Shown piece after piece: positions 39,297-52,794 of a stretch of 64,000 nucleotides of DNA (its first letter is position 1; each line of letters starts with the position of its first letter). The stretch spans positions 44,499,001 through 44,563,000 of the forward strand of contig NC_060214.1 in the NCBI RefSeq assembly GCF_021130785.1, read 5' to 3'. The DNA comes from Homalodisca vitripennis (taxonomy: Eukaryota > Arthropoda > Insecta > Hemiptera > Cicadellidae). The position numbers were made by a program, and so were the translations under genes. The notes beneath the pieces were generated by a model that did not search any database, was not told the DNA's origin, and saw nothing but the letters and a program-made list of their open reading frames with translations.

Positions 39297-41239
39297 ATTT
39301 CTACTCTAAAATTCAAACATTTTTGCAATGTAGAGGTTTTCAATATCTCTAATGGTTCAGAAGCTACGTGGACTGGAAGTTTTCTTCATCACTTGCATGA
39401 AATTCTTAAAGCACGTTTAATCAATGTTAGTTTTATGTGTTGGTAGCGTTTTTTTTATGTGTGTAGTTTTTATGTGTTTTGATGTTAGACATATTTAACG
39501 CTGAGAATTAATCATTTTGCTTTGATATTCATTTAACTTTTCAGCCAAATATTTGGTAAACAATATTTGGGATAAAAAAGATTTCAGAAGCAGCGATTTA
39601 GATAGTTCGCAGTTAAATTAACACATTTAAAGAATAAATATTTTATTGAACACATTTAAAAATTATCTTAAATATTATTATTGTAACAGCAATACCAAAA
39701 TAAAGGACCAGTTCTAATAGCTTAGTAACTTTACAAGTTCAAATCAAATGTTAGAAGTGCCGCCTGAATGCACTTTCTCAGTCGTTGCATATGCACTCTT
39801 TGTATCCTAATTAAAACGTCTTCGCCAATTAAGTTTTTCCACATAGACATTTTCGATTAATTTTTTTTCTTCAGTCTGGTCTTTATGTACCGTTTAGAAG
39901 CACTTCTTGCGTATCCTGTCACGCATGTCTTCGGGAGTTGTAGGGAGCGTGCGGTACACCTTATCCTTTATGGCTCCCCACAGAAAAAATCCAAAGGAAG
40001 AAGTCAGGCGATCGAAGAGGCCACGCTACCGGCCAAACTCTACCTATTCATCGCTCTTGAAATCTCTCACTCTCCGCATAAATATCGGGCAGCTTGAGCG
40101 TAATGCGGAGGAGCGCCATCATGCTGGGTGTTCAAGGTTTGAATAGGAACATCGTCCAATAGCACAGGGAGAGTTTTTCTGATAAAATAAGCATACTGCG
40201 GACCGTTGATGTTCCCATAAAAAAGTGGGGACCAATAAACTTACAGCCTAGAATGCCACACCACACGTTAAGCGACCGTCGCCTCTGATGATCTGCGGTG
40301 CGCATCCAGTGAGGATTAGTAGAAGACCAATAGTTGCATGTTGTTCCTGTTTACCTCACTAGTATTCACAAATGTCTGAGAAGAGAACCTTTCCTAAGAA
40401 TATGGGATTATTTTTAACTTCCAGTAGCAACCAATTGCACAACTGTAACCTAAAGAGAAAGTCTGCATCCAATAACTTTTGATGTAAACCCATTAAAAAA
40501 AGAAATTTGAAAAAAGTTTGACTTACTCCTAATCCATTACTTATTTTACGAGTTGAAATATGTGGACAGTCATACACTGATGCTAAAACATCAATTTTAG
40601 CTTCTTCTTTTGTAACTCGCTTTGCACGTTGACGCTTTCAAGAGACCAAAGATCCTGTAGATCGGGCTTGTTTGTCAAGACGAGCAAACGCACTACATGA
40701 TGGATGTGGTGTATCAGGATACCTTGCAGAATATACATTTGCAGCATCGCGTTTGTTCTTGTAACACTCACCAAATATTAACAGCATATCCACCTGTTCA
40801 TCGAACGCCGTAACTTTCAAGAATTGGATTTGAATTTCATTAGAAATTGACAGCTGGATAGTGACAAAATGCAACAATTAGATTTGTAAACAATGTTGCC
40901 AACCCAAATACAGTATGGAACTAAAATTATCTGAGTCACATTTGTCAAAATATTACTAAATTAATCCACGTAGCTCCTAAACAATTAGAGATATTGAAAA
41001 CCTCTTCTTTGCAAAAATTAAATTTTTTTTTAGAGTAGAATCTAAAAACAACTTAAAAAACAAGATGTTCCATAGATTTTAAAGTTGGCCACCATATTTG
41101 AAAATGGCGGCCATCTTCAAAAGATTTGAAAGTGTATTCCTGAGTGAAACTTAAAATTGAAGAAGTTCCTAATTTAAGGTGTGGTGCTAAGTAATGTAAT
41201 TTAAAAGTTAGCTATTGGATAACTTTTAAAAACGCACCC

Positions 41240-41245
<6 letters not shown>
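39297..41245 (-). mobile_element. Degenerate Tc1/mariner-superfamily element 1 (DUF4817-type)
   Basis: Inverted repeats are visible at 39300-39372 and 40968-41043 (shared features: tctactctaaa at the outer edge, a gaggttttcaatatctctaat core and agctacgtgga at the inner edge). On the right the element seems to run on to a cacccggta end at about 41240, next to an (AT)n run; the left end is truncated close to arm sequence. Insect elements of this group often end in a CAGGGTG-like motif at a TA target. It is absent from the left arm. Confidence 0.7.
39885..40877 (-). pseudogene. DUF4817/DDE_3-type transposase, element 1
   Basis: Minus-strand blocks in order: an HTH-like N-terminus (MLLIFGECYKNKRDAANVY ... 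YPDTPHP, about 40795-40695), HISTRKISNGLGVSQTFFKF (about 40555-40490), a DADFLFRLQLCNWLL segment (about 40460-40430), QHDGAPPHYAQAARY with the second catalytic Asp (about 40125-40075), and a C-terminal block WGAIKDKVYRTLPTTPEDM (about 39970-39905). Frames change several times and stops intervene. Family proteins are about 350 residues, which fits the span. The element cannot encode a working enzyme. Confidence 0.75.

Positions 41246-41300
<55 letters not shown>
41241..41300. repeat. (TA)n microsatellite between the two mariner-like elements
   Basis: About 60 bp of pure TA directly after the presumed end of element 1. Such runs often grow from the TA target site of mariner-type insertions. Confidence 0.9.
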
Positions 41301-41303
<3 letters not shown>

Positions 41304-41346
41304 GATAAATAAAATGATAAATAAATATGATTAAATAAAATGATTT

Positions 41347-41396
41347 ATTTTTTTAGAGTAGAATCTAAAAACAACTTAAAAAACAAGAATGTTCCG
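41347..41396. repeat. Second copy of a 49-bp segment of element 1
   Basis: Repeats 41022-41071 with only one clear difference (aagatg versus aagaatg before ttcc). The two copies bracket the outer end of element 1 and the (TA)n run. This suggests a tandem duplication, or a second truncated copy, at the point where element 2 joins. Confidence 0.8.
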
Positions 41397-43735
41397 GACC
41401 TATATAAACATAGGTCCGAAAACGCTTCGTTAGCGAGTTACAGCTAGCGAAAGATTTCGCCTGAATGCCTGGGTAAAGAGTAAAATAAAGCCATACTGAA
41501 CTTTTGGAAAGGTTAATTAAGTAAGAAATAATCGTGGATTCTTATGTATTTTTACCTGATAAAGCTAATAATATAGGTTTCAGAACTGTACCTTAGTAGT
41601 TTTTGAGGGATTCAGGGTTAAATGCAAAAAAATTGGGGCACGAAACAATTTTTTTTTAAATTTTACATAAAATCAACAAACATTAATTGTAGAGAATTTA
41701 ATTCTGAGAAAATTGATATAATCAAAGTCTAAAATAAAACAGGAATAAGTACCAAAAAATCGATTTTTATTCAGTATAATACATTACTAGTTTTAAAGCA
41801 AAATTAATCAGGTTGGGCCAACCGTACGCACCTTTTTTATAATAGATGTTCGAAAATGAGGCCATCATTATCAATACATTTTGCGGCAGGTTTTGTGTAT
41901 TGCTTTTGTTGCGTTTCTTAATTTTTCAGGACATCCCTGTATATGCACAGCCGAATCCATAATACGGGCAATTAATTCATCACGACAATTCACTTTTGTC
42001 TTGTATACAATGTCTTTCATCCATCCCCAGATGCAATAATCCAATGGAGATAGATCTGGTGATCTTGGTGGCCAAGGTGAGGCCCTCCACGACCAATCCA
42101 GTGTCCAGAAATTGATGATTTAAGTAAGCAGAAACGGCACGTGAAAAGTGGGGAGGTGCTCCGTCATGCTGGAAGTACAAAATTTTGTCTGAGATGTAAA
42201 GGAACATTCTCTAACAGCTGCGGCAACTCTTCTTGAAGGAAATGCAAATAGAACACAGCATTTAGGCGTCCAGGTAATATGAAAGGTCCAATCAGCCGAT
42301 TGTGTGCAAAAGGCCACACCAGACATTGACGCTAAATCGGTGTTGAAAGTTCTGTTCCACTACCACATGTGGATTTTTCTTCTGCCATGAGTGTTCATTG
42401 TGCAAGTTATTGACACCATCCCGAGTGAATTGTGCCTCAATCCGTAAACAAAATACGCTTCTAGAGTTGATTATTAATATTCAAAAAGTTGAAAAACTCC
42501 AAGCGAAGCGGACCATCCCCTAGCTGTAGATGTTGAGTCTTTTTGTTTATGAAACGGATAAAATTTGTTTCGATTAAGTGACCTCCACACCGTTGACTGC
42601 GAAACTCCTATCCGCCTAGAAATACGTCGTGTACTTACACCTGGACTGCGATGAACAGCATTAATAACAATATCATCATCAAGTTGGACAGCTCGTTCAT
42701 AATTGGTTCAATTGGTTCTAGTACTTGGTAGTGATCCTGTTTTCCCGAAAAGTACGAAAAGTTCCTGAAATTGGTTTTGGTATCTGGAATCCTCCTATTA
42801 GGGTAACGTAGTTCATATTCTTCTACAGCAGCTCTAGCATTACCATAACAGTAACCCAAAATAAAAACCATCTCAGCGTATTCCTCTGATGTAAATAAGT
42901 AAGGCATTTTTTCGCTGAATAAACAATCGAATTATAACTCACAGAAAAATTGCATTTAATAACACGATTCACAGAACCCGATCTGCTGTAGCTTGCAAAA
43001 CACCACAAATACAAAGTTCTAACGTAACAGTACAGAATACCATTGTTGATCACTGTTATTCGTGCGTTACCAACTTAGAAATTAATAAAACAAAAAACTG
43101 CATTTCGATGATTAGTAAACAATAATGGGAAAATGTTTGCTTCATTTATTTTCGAACATTTGATGTAAATTTTTATTAAAAAAAATACAACGTAATAAAA
43201 CATGATATTTTTATTAACAAATATTTACAAAACAAAATGTATTATACTGAATAAAATCGATTTTTTTGGTACTTATTTCTGTTTTATTTTAGACTTTGAT
43301 TATATCAATTTTCTCAGAATTAAATTTTATACAATTAATTTTTGTTGACTTTATGTATTTATTACTAATTTAACAAAGTTTATTGTACATTAAAGTTAAA
43401 AAAAACATTGTTTCGTGCCCCAATTTTTGCATTTAACCCTGAATCCCTCAAAAAATACTACAGGTACAGTTCTGAAACCTATTTTATTAGCTTTATCAGG
43501 TAAAAATACATAAGAATCCACGATATTTCTTACTTAATGAACCTTTCCAAAAGTTCAGTATGGCTTTATTTTACTCTTTACGCAGGAATTCAGGCGAAAT
43601 CTTTCGCTAGCTGTAACTCGCTAACGAAGCGTTTTCGGACCTATGTTTATATAACATTTTTTTCATTATTTTTACTAGTACAATGTGCAGTAGAAGTGGG
43701 GGAGAACTTCATGAATCACCCTGTATATATATATA
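41394..43735 (-). mobile_element. Tc1/mariner-superfamily element 2 with about 400-bp inverted repeats
   Basis: Inverted repeats of about 390-420 bp (41394-41786 and 43236-43655) flank a minus-strand transposase pseudogene. The right side continues about 70 bp further to a caccctgtata end followed by (TA)n at about 43724-43739; the left repeat lacks that outer part. At the truncated left edge lies a perfect 9-bp-stem hairpin (cggacctat, loop ataaac, ataggtccg). It is absent from the left arm, whose homology breaks between right-arm positions about 39245 and 43760. Confidence 0.85.
41871..42907 (-). pseudogene. DUF4817/DDE_3-type transposase, element 2
   Basis: About 1,040 bp, right for a protein of about 345 residues. 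It starts at the ATG at 42907 with MPYLFTSEEYAEMVFILGYC and YPNRRIP (the N-terminal HTH, DUF4817-like). Later blocks in other frames are FTRDGVNNLHNEHSW, NFQHRFSVNVWCGLL (about 42350-42300), FQHDGAPPHFSRAV with the catalytic Asp (about 42175-42130), and PPRSPDLSPLDYCIWGWM with the third catalytic position region (about 42070-42020). It ends with TGA at 41873-41871. The first-half DDE residue cannot be placed reliably because of frameshifts. In live elements this enzyme cuts and pastes the DNA between TA dinucleotides. Confidence 0.83.
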
Positions 43736-44708
43736 TATAAAACGTTAAGTAAGCATATACACTGTTATATCACTTGCTTTACTTATGTAACTTGTATGGG
43801 TAAGTTTTATTACCTACTGCTGTTATCCTCGTAACAGAAGTTGCGGAAATCATTTGCCTATAAAATTTTGAAGTAATAATTAAATTTTTCTAGGTACATT
43901 GGTGCGTAAATATAAGACAAATAATCTTTATTATACGTGGACATTTGGTAAATTATGCATGGATATATTTTCCATCAAATATATTTAACTTGCATTTGTT
44001 CCATTTTGAAAAAGCCCTTACTCCTGGTGCAGGCGAATTTGTTTATCAGCTAATAGTTATGTAGTTAAAAAATTATAATGCTACATAATACATTTAGGTA
44101 ACACGAGCATTATCATATTATATTTGGCATAATATATTTGTATTACTAACATTAGTTGAACTTAAGATTATTGGTTTTGTTTTATCACCTAATTTTTAAT
44201 GTTGATTTGCTTTTCCAATTATAAGGTTGTCTTTCAATACAGATCATATATATTTATTTGATATTCCCACTCACGGTGAAAACTTTTGTACTAACGTGAC
44301 GCTACCTAGATATTTTGGTTGAATCCCAATTTCACTCTGTACTACACATTTGTACGAGTAACAAAATGGCACGTTTCCCACCAACAGTGTAACTGTTTAT
44401 GTTACTGCAAAGATAACTGAATTTTGGTTCGATGCCAGCTCTGTTCCATGCTATATGTTTGGCTTCATGGAGTGTTACAGTAGCACATAAAATGCTATAT
44501 CCTAGCCATAATCTAACTGTTTCAGTCTACCGCAACGATATATGTGTAATTATTGCAAGTTTATGCCAGTATTGTACAAGGTCTACGGAATAGAGCTCTC
44601 CTCAAAACGTATTATGAATGAAAGCAAAATTTTGTTTTTTCCCTAGACTTTCACGTTTAAATAGTTTAGTTATCTTGAATAGTGTTTAAGTAACATAAAA
44701 TATAAAAT

Positions 44709-44731
44709 TATATATATATATATATATATAA
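44709..44731. repeat. Short (TA)n run
   Basis: About 22 bp of TA in right-arm sequence, without other context. Confidence 0.85.
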
Positions 44732-44857
44732 AACTTTATTATAATATTATAACATTTATATATAAAAGTAAAATAATATTCTGGATTTTTTGTAATCGAA
44801 GAAGAAATTTCAGGTGTAATTTGAAAGATTGTGATAGCTGTTGAGGTAATTATCATA

Positions 44858-45156
44858 TTAACGGCCGGGGCGAAAAAATACGAGTTTTGCGTTAAAAACT
44901 TATTGGAATCGTCATATAGAACATAAAAGTATAAGGTTTGATGGGGTGGAAATGAGAAATAACGAAGTTCTAGAAAATGAAAAATTAAATAACTTTTTAG
45001 TAACATCTCCATGTTCTACATCCACGTCTAGCGTCACGTGACCTTTTGTGGCCAATGATTGAACCTCGTGATGACGTCATAGGTTGCGCCGAATACGGAG
45101 GGTGAGCAGAATACGTTGGTAACGTCAAATTCGTGATTTGCCGCCCCGGCGTTTAA
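44858..45156. mobile_element. MITE with TTAA target-site duplication
   Basis: About 290 bp flanked by TTAA at 44858-44861 and 45153-45156. The ends are GC-rich and inverted: cggccggggcgaaaaaatac inward on the left and, on the reverse strand from the right, acgccggggcggcaaatcac. The interior is richer in G and C than its surroundings and includes a tgacgtca CRE-like octamer near 45073. There is no coding frame. TTAA duplications are used by piggyBac- and Kolobok-type transposases, which could have moved it. Confidence 0.65.
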
Positions 45157-45202
45157 TCTTACTGGTACGATTTCGGTAATTCAAAATCGTCCTACTTTCC
45201 AA

Positions 45203-45262
45203 ACTTTCCACATAGACATTTTTGATTCATTTTTTTCTTCAGTCTGGTCTTGATGTACCGTT
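45203..45262 (-). mobile_element. Fragment of mariner-like element 1 family
   Basis: About 60 bp nearly identical, in the same orientation, to 39833-39893 (shared words: ttccacatagacattt, cttcagtctggtctt, atgtaccgttt). That is the 3' end of the element 1 transposase region. Nothing else of the element is recognised here. Confidence 0.7.
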
Positions 45263-48178
45263 TTTACTGGCACATGAGAGGTTAGCTTTGAAATTAAAAT
45301 TTTTGTGAACGTACAAAAAAGGAAAAGAAAATCTTCTGAAATAACTAAAGTTCAAACTAAAATAAAACTTCTTCTTGAAAATAATTACTGGATTTAAAAT
45401 TAAAATAAAAACCTCATGATGACTTTTAAATTCAAACTTGTAATATATTCGTCACTAAAAAAATGTTTAAAGTTCTTGCATCTTGTCTTTTATTTAATTT
45501 TCAAATTTAAAAACTTTCACACTCTAAACTGGCAATTCTTCACTTTAATTTATGTTCAAAATTCACTTTTATTTTGTTACTAATTTTCTTTACTTTACTT
45601 GAAATATTACTTCTTTTCAGTGTTTGAAAGTATCTGTAACAACCACAAAACCCTTTTAGTATTATTACAAAAAATTTATATACATGTGCTCACTGCACCA
45701 ACAAGTTTTATACTGCACATATCAAAAGGACAAGTTCCTAAATTCCCACTAAATTTAATTTGTACAATATTTCTTTCCCTAAAATTTTTCCAAATTATTA
45801 AGAATGAATATGGAGTGGACTCCAGTTAAAAGGTTCACTTACCCGCAGGTTCGATGACGAATAGCAAGAATAACTCTAAGCACTTTCAAAGGCTTTACTC
45901 GTTACTACTACTTCCGATCAACTGAGAGGGGAGGTACGGCACGTCTACCTCACCCCACTCCTCAATTTCGTTATCTCCCATAACGCGCGCCTCTCTGATA
46001 GAAGCCTCTTTTGTACTGTCCAGTCCTTATCATTCTTCTGGGCCTACTCCTTCCACCGGTAATCCAGTTACTCCAGAATTAAAATTTAATACAATCGATA
46101 CACTTTAACTCGGCCACTGTTACTTCTAAAGATTCTACCATGTCACTCACCTTTTTCACCATATTTGTTTATGTAGAATTTAACTGTGTAATCGAGTTTC
46201 TAGTTAATTTAACATTTCTTTAAACAAAACTTTTCATTGGGATTCTTTTTTTTCCGGAAGTGTCCCAAGTACTAGAGAAAGATTTTAATTGCTTTTCAAT
46301 TTGAGTATGAACAACATTTTGTATTTTAACTTATCCAGTATTCCTGGATTTTCTACTTCATTTTGGATGTATAATTAATCTGGGTAGATTCCATTATTTT
46401 CAAGATCCATTTTCAATGTGTCAATAAGTTTGGGTTTAGGACCTTCAACAGGCATTTTAGATTTTGGAGTGACTTTTCAATTAAATCTTTTAGAAAAAAA
46501 CGCTTGGTAAAATAATTAATTCTATTCAAATAGAGAATTTCAACACAACTGTTCCTTGTTCCTATATCTTTACATTTATTCTAATATTGCATTCAAATAG
46601 TACCCCCTTTTTAAAACTGAATATTTTCTTGTTATCTATTAAAATATTTTAAATCCTGTCACGATTGCCAATTATTATCATCGTTCTTTAACCAAAGACT
46701 TAAATACACCAGAGTATAAGTTTTTTAAAGACAACCACGCTCAAATGTATATCTATCTCAATTCATTCTAGAACAGTGATTACTAAATACACATTAAAGC
46801 GCAATGTTTGGAATGTTATTCTTTTACATTGTACCTACGTCAAACTTGGAAACACGCATACAGTTCTAATAAATGTTGCAACCTTTCTCCAACCCTTATG
46901 ATTCCTTGATCTGCATAACAAACCATGCCTTTTCATGAGAAGATAATGGGACTTATATTTATAATATGTATATAAATTTGTCATTTTAATCAAGAAATTG
47001 AAAAACAGAAATTGAGTTACTGTATCAGTTACCACTCAATTTTATCCCTTATCAGTGATTTATTTTTACGAAAGATGTTTAATTTGTCTGCTGAGAGTAA
47101 AATGCAACGGAGTGAAACATTTAATTTAAAGTTAGTACAAAAATATAGCATACATTGGGGTTGTAACCTTATTTCAACCAATAAGTGGTTGAAAATGTTT
47201 TATTTGTCTTTGCCGAGTATGAGACACATCTGTGTCAAATGTAATTCTTATACGACATCGAGATGGTGAAAAACAAAGTATAGTTCCTCAAACTCTGTTA
47301 ACCCATTTTCAGGTTTCATCTTTTAGAAATCCTCTTATTTTTAAATTTAATTAATGCCAAATTCAAAACGTGAAAATTTTAAGCTTTCTGTAATCGTGGG
47401 AAGTTAGAGAACTAACGATAGGTAAGTAACTGAGGCTTTTGCCTTTTATATCTAAAGAATACTGCAGCATGTAATAATGAAATCTAATGAAAACGTACAA
47501 ATTTAACTAGACAATTAATTCTAGTGAAACTCCACTAAAGTGAAGCCACAGTAAGCTTCAACATAGGCTATTTGCCGAGTAGAATAAAAAAAATGCTGAA
47601 TTATGATTTACATGCATTAAAGAAGCTCTTTAGCAAATCTCGTATCGTTTTGTTGGAATTTTAGTACTGTCATTTTGAACGTTCCTATGCATGGATTTAC
47701 TCTTGGGCTTTTATTTTGGCAGTGTACACAGGTATTCCACTTCCATGGTTACTAGTTTGTACTAAATTGAATTGCACTAAATCATAAAGAAAGGTGTTGA
47801 TGGATGGTTTAAGTGATATTAAATAAAAATAGCCCTTATTTCTGACATAAAGCAGGATAGTAGTAGTATAAATCTTTTCCTTTTAATCTTCGATGTTGTG
47901 TCTTAGTATTGTATTAAACCAAGGATGCGATACGGTCGCAACTGTTTTGAAGCTCTGAACAAATATTTTATGGTACCTAGTTATTCGTGGGCTATGTTAC
48001 AGAGGTTCAACTGACTATGGGATTTTTAGTCTATGTTGAATATATTAGAAGATAATTTCTAAATAACACTATCTATACTTTTTTATTTTGAACAAAATAT
48101 TCTTTATGAATAAACTTTTACTGCCTAACTGTATATAGAGTCATACCGGTATGTCATTATGTTTCAGTTATTAACATT
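45263..48178. other. Unassigned right-arm insert or diverged arm
   Basis: No gene is recognised and there is little match to the left arm. 45838-46080 is a GC-richer block with several cc/gg-containing words, unlike the surrounding AT-rich DNA. It looks like part of an old transposon but shows no coding motif I can name. The frame at 47012-47269 lacks any known motif. Confidence 0.45.
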
Positions 48179-50346
<2,168 letters not shown>

Positions 50347-50620
50347 TCTATATATATAAAAATGAAACTGTTCGTGTGTAACAGCATCACTCACAAACGG
50401 CTGGACGGATTCGCCTAATTTTTTTTTTAATTTGTTCGTCTTGATCTGTAGAAGGTTATAGGATACTTTTTATCCCTTTCCCGATTCAGGATTCCGCCCC
50501 ACTGGTTATACATAAAAGTCAATTTATATAATCCTCATTCACAGAGAAACTATGATATTCTTTTGATTGAGAGGCTGGAACTCACTCAGCCAAATCCTAT
50601 AGATGGGCTGTTATAAAATT
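50347..50620 (+). mobile_element. Helitron-like terminal fragment
   Basis: Begins tctatatatataaaaatgaa, soon followed by cacaaacggctggacggatt and later a gtagaaggttatagga segment. This order (TC-start, AT-rich lead, AACGGCTGAACGGATT-like word, AGGTTA-like word) matches the left end of common insect Helitrons as I remember them. No CTRR 3' end with hairpin was located before the LTR element at 50645, so this is at most a fragment. Confidence 0.4.
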
Positions 50621-50644
50621 ATTCTTGTCTCTGTATAAATCAAG

Positions 50645-50929
50645 TGTGACGTCGGGGCCCATGTTCCCGCCGTCTGGAAGTACTGGAGGGGGAGGTCAGC
50701 AAGGTGAGCGCCCGAGGCGGTGTTTACGTGAGAGGACTCCGGCGCGAGCGGACGTCCGAGCTCCCTGAGGGCCGATCTAGTGTAGGGCTTAGCCTAGTGA
50801 TGGTCGTGACGCGTGGTGTCCGTGGGTTCGGAAGTGTTGTTCTTTAAGTTAATAAAGTTGCTGTAATCTGAGCTGCGTTTGATTCCTGAGTACACCCCCT
50901 TCGCCCCCAGCTGAGCAGGAGGCGTGACA
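50645..50929 (+). repeat. 5' LTR
   Basis: 285 bp, TG...CA ends. AATAAA poly(A) signal at 50851-50856. The primer-binding region would start at about 50930 (aattggtggaggcagcc), but I cannot name the matching tRNA. Confidence 0.93.
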
Positions 50930-51629
50930 AATTGGTGGAGGCAGCCGGGTATCCTGAGGTGATCCAGAACCAAAGACGGATTAACGATCCCAGGTTAGTA
51001 ATATAATATTTAATAGTAATATAATATAATAGTAAATATTTCTTTTTTTAAATTCGGATTGTTTTTTTAAGTAAATTGATTAAGTTGAAAAAAAAAAAAT
51101 GTATATTGAAAGAACAATAGAGAAAGTTAGTTTTTGATCCAAATAATTGTAGTTACCTTTTGAAAGCAAAGTGTAATTTGGAGTAAATAATTTTATTTGT
51201 TTTCTCTTAGCTTGTAAGCCGAACATAATTTTGTAGTTGTTGTAAGAGTAGCCTACTTAGCAGCCACAGTGCGTCGAACCAAGGTACCGGTAAGGGAGGC
51301 AACCTACCCGTGATGTAAACAAAGCTGTTTCTTTTTATTGGTGAATAGAATAATTTTGAGAAATAGTTTTTGTTTTTATAAAGTAGATAAAAAAAAAAAG
51401 AGAGAGCTTGTCCATGGGTAGGCCAGGTCAAACCCAATTGGTACGACGACTGTCGCGGCATTGAAATGTTGTGGTGTTTTGAATAACCCTTGTGTTCAGG
51501 GGAATATGTATATTTAAATTGTTGATTTGATTTGGATTGTGATTGTGATTTTGATTTTGTTTTGATTTAATTTTGTTCTGATTTGGTTTTTATTTAAATC
51601 TTAATTCGTGATAGGGTGGGAGCAATCGT

Positions 51630-51752
51630 ATGTCGTCCCCAAACATCAAGTTTAGTGTAAAAACAAGAAGTCATTCAAGGCTGATATCAGTTAGTGAGGT
51701 TCCCGAAGACCCAGAACTTCCCAAACTTCCCAAAGACATCTTGAGGAAGTAG
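51630..51752 (+). pseudogene. Short gag-like N-terminal frame of the LTR element
   Basis: An ATG at 51630 opens 40 codons (MSSPNIKFSVKTRSHSRLIS at the start, acidic PEDPELPKLP in the middle) and stops at 51752. It is at the place where gag should begin, about 700 bp after the 5' LTR, but nothing gag-like follows. It could be the surviving start of gag, or of a spliced env leader, left after the large internal deletion. No domain is identifiable. Confidence 0.4.
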
Positions 51753-51776
51753 GAACCGTAGCTCAAGTCGATTTAA

Positions 51777-52794
51777 TTCCCCTACCTGGTAGTGATACAG
51801 GGAGCAGCCTTGCAGCACTGTCAGCCGAATATTAATCCACTATGCTATGTCTCTAGATACGCCGGTGACGCTGTGTCCGGTTCACGTTGCCCTAGAAAAA
51901 CATTTATGGGTGCGACCATACAAGAGCTGAGCTCACTATGTGTATTTTCATGTGTGTCAGGTGACGTGCCACTTATCACCCAGATAGACGACTTCACCTA
52001 TGTACTAACCCATATTGTTGAGCATTTAGAGTTTGTGTGCAGATACACTTCGAACACTACAGTTTAAGATAACAGAGCGTAAGAGCCTGGGTGCACTACA
52101 CGTGAGAGTGCCGTGTGATTGTAGCTTAGTCGCTGACTCCCACATTTTGGTTTCAGAAAGCTATCCGTGTAGGCAGGAAGCGGATAAGTTAGCTGTGGCA
52201 CACATACTTCCAGCTTCGTGGTCAAAATTAAAAACTTTGAATATCACCTCTAAAATTAATCATGTTTCCAGCACTTTCGAGACACTAGACGAATGCTTAG
52301 ACAACGAATGGCCTAGTCAGCTGCCGCACTGGAATTTATCTTTTTCAGAACATAGAAAGTTAGAGAGCCCGACGCTTAAGGTTTTGTCAGTGGAGAGGGA
52401 CATGTATACATCACTGTCAGCCGTGCTGCACTCCATTTATTTTTGTTTACTAACCATAATTGGTGTGAGAAATCCCCATCTAGTAGGCTTAGGTATAGGA
52501 GCATTTGTGAGAGCAGAAAATGAAATATTCTCCCCGAATCAGGAACAATTTATTGTGGATTTATTTTGTGGCATTATAATAATATTGGTTCTGATTGGTT
52601 GTCGGTACGTCGTGGGATTATGGGTAAACTGGAGATCCAAGGTATCGAGACGAAAAGGCGACGACATAGCGATGACCGCCAAACGTGACGTCAGAGACGA
52701 TGGCTTGCCAAAGAACTTGCCTATCACGGAGGTCGATGGAAAGGAGCTGAGAATCACTCTTGAATGGTGGGACCAAGTTCGTGATCAGGTATAA
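51777..52794 (+). pseudogene. Endogenous retroviral env-like glycoprotein, C-terminal part, frameshifted
   Basis: Two overlapping frames: 51777-52067 and 52033-52794. The second has 253 codons and no proper ATG at its start. Visible features are paired cysteines (C28, C30, C46), a hydrophobic segment at residues 128-146, and a strong transmembrane helix at about 174-199 followed by a basic stop-transfer (RSKVSRRK) and a cytoplasmic tail of about 50 residues. This layout is that of the membrane-anchored C-terminal part of envelope proteins carried by insect errantivirus-like elements, which mediate membrane fusion. The frame change near 52033-52067 and the missing N-terminal part mean this copy is not a working envelope gene. 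Identification rests on topology and position before the 3' LTR, not on a signature motif. Confidence 0.6.

Noticed and set aside
39885..40146. Plus-strand open frames across mariner element 1
   Set aside because: They are the antisense shadow of the minus-strand transposase block.
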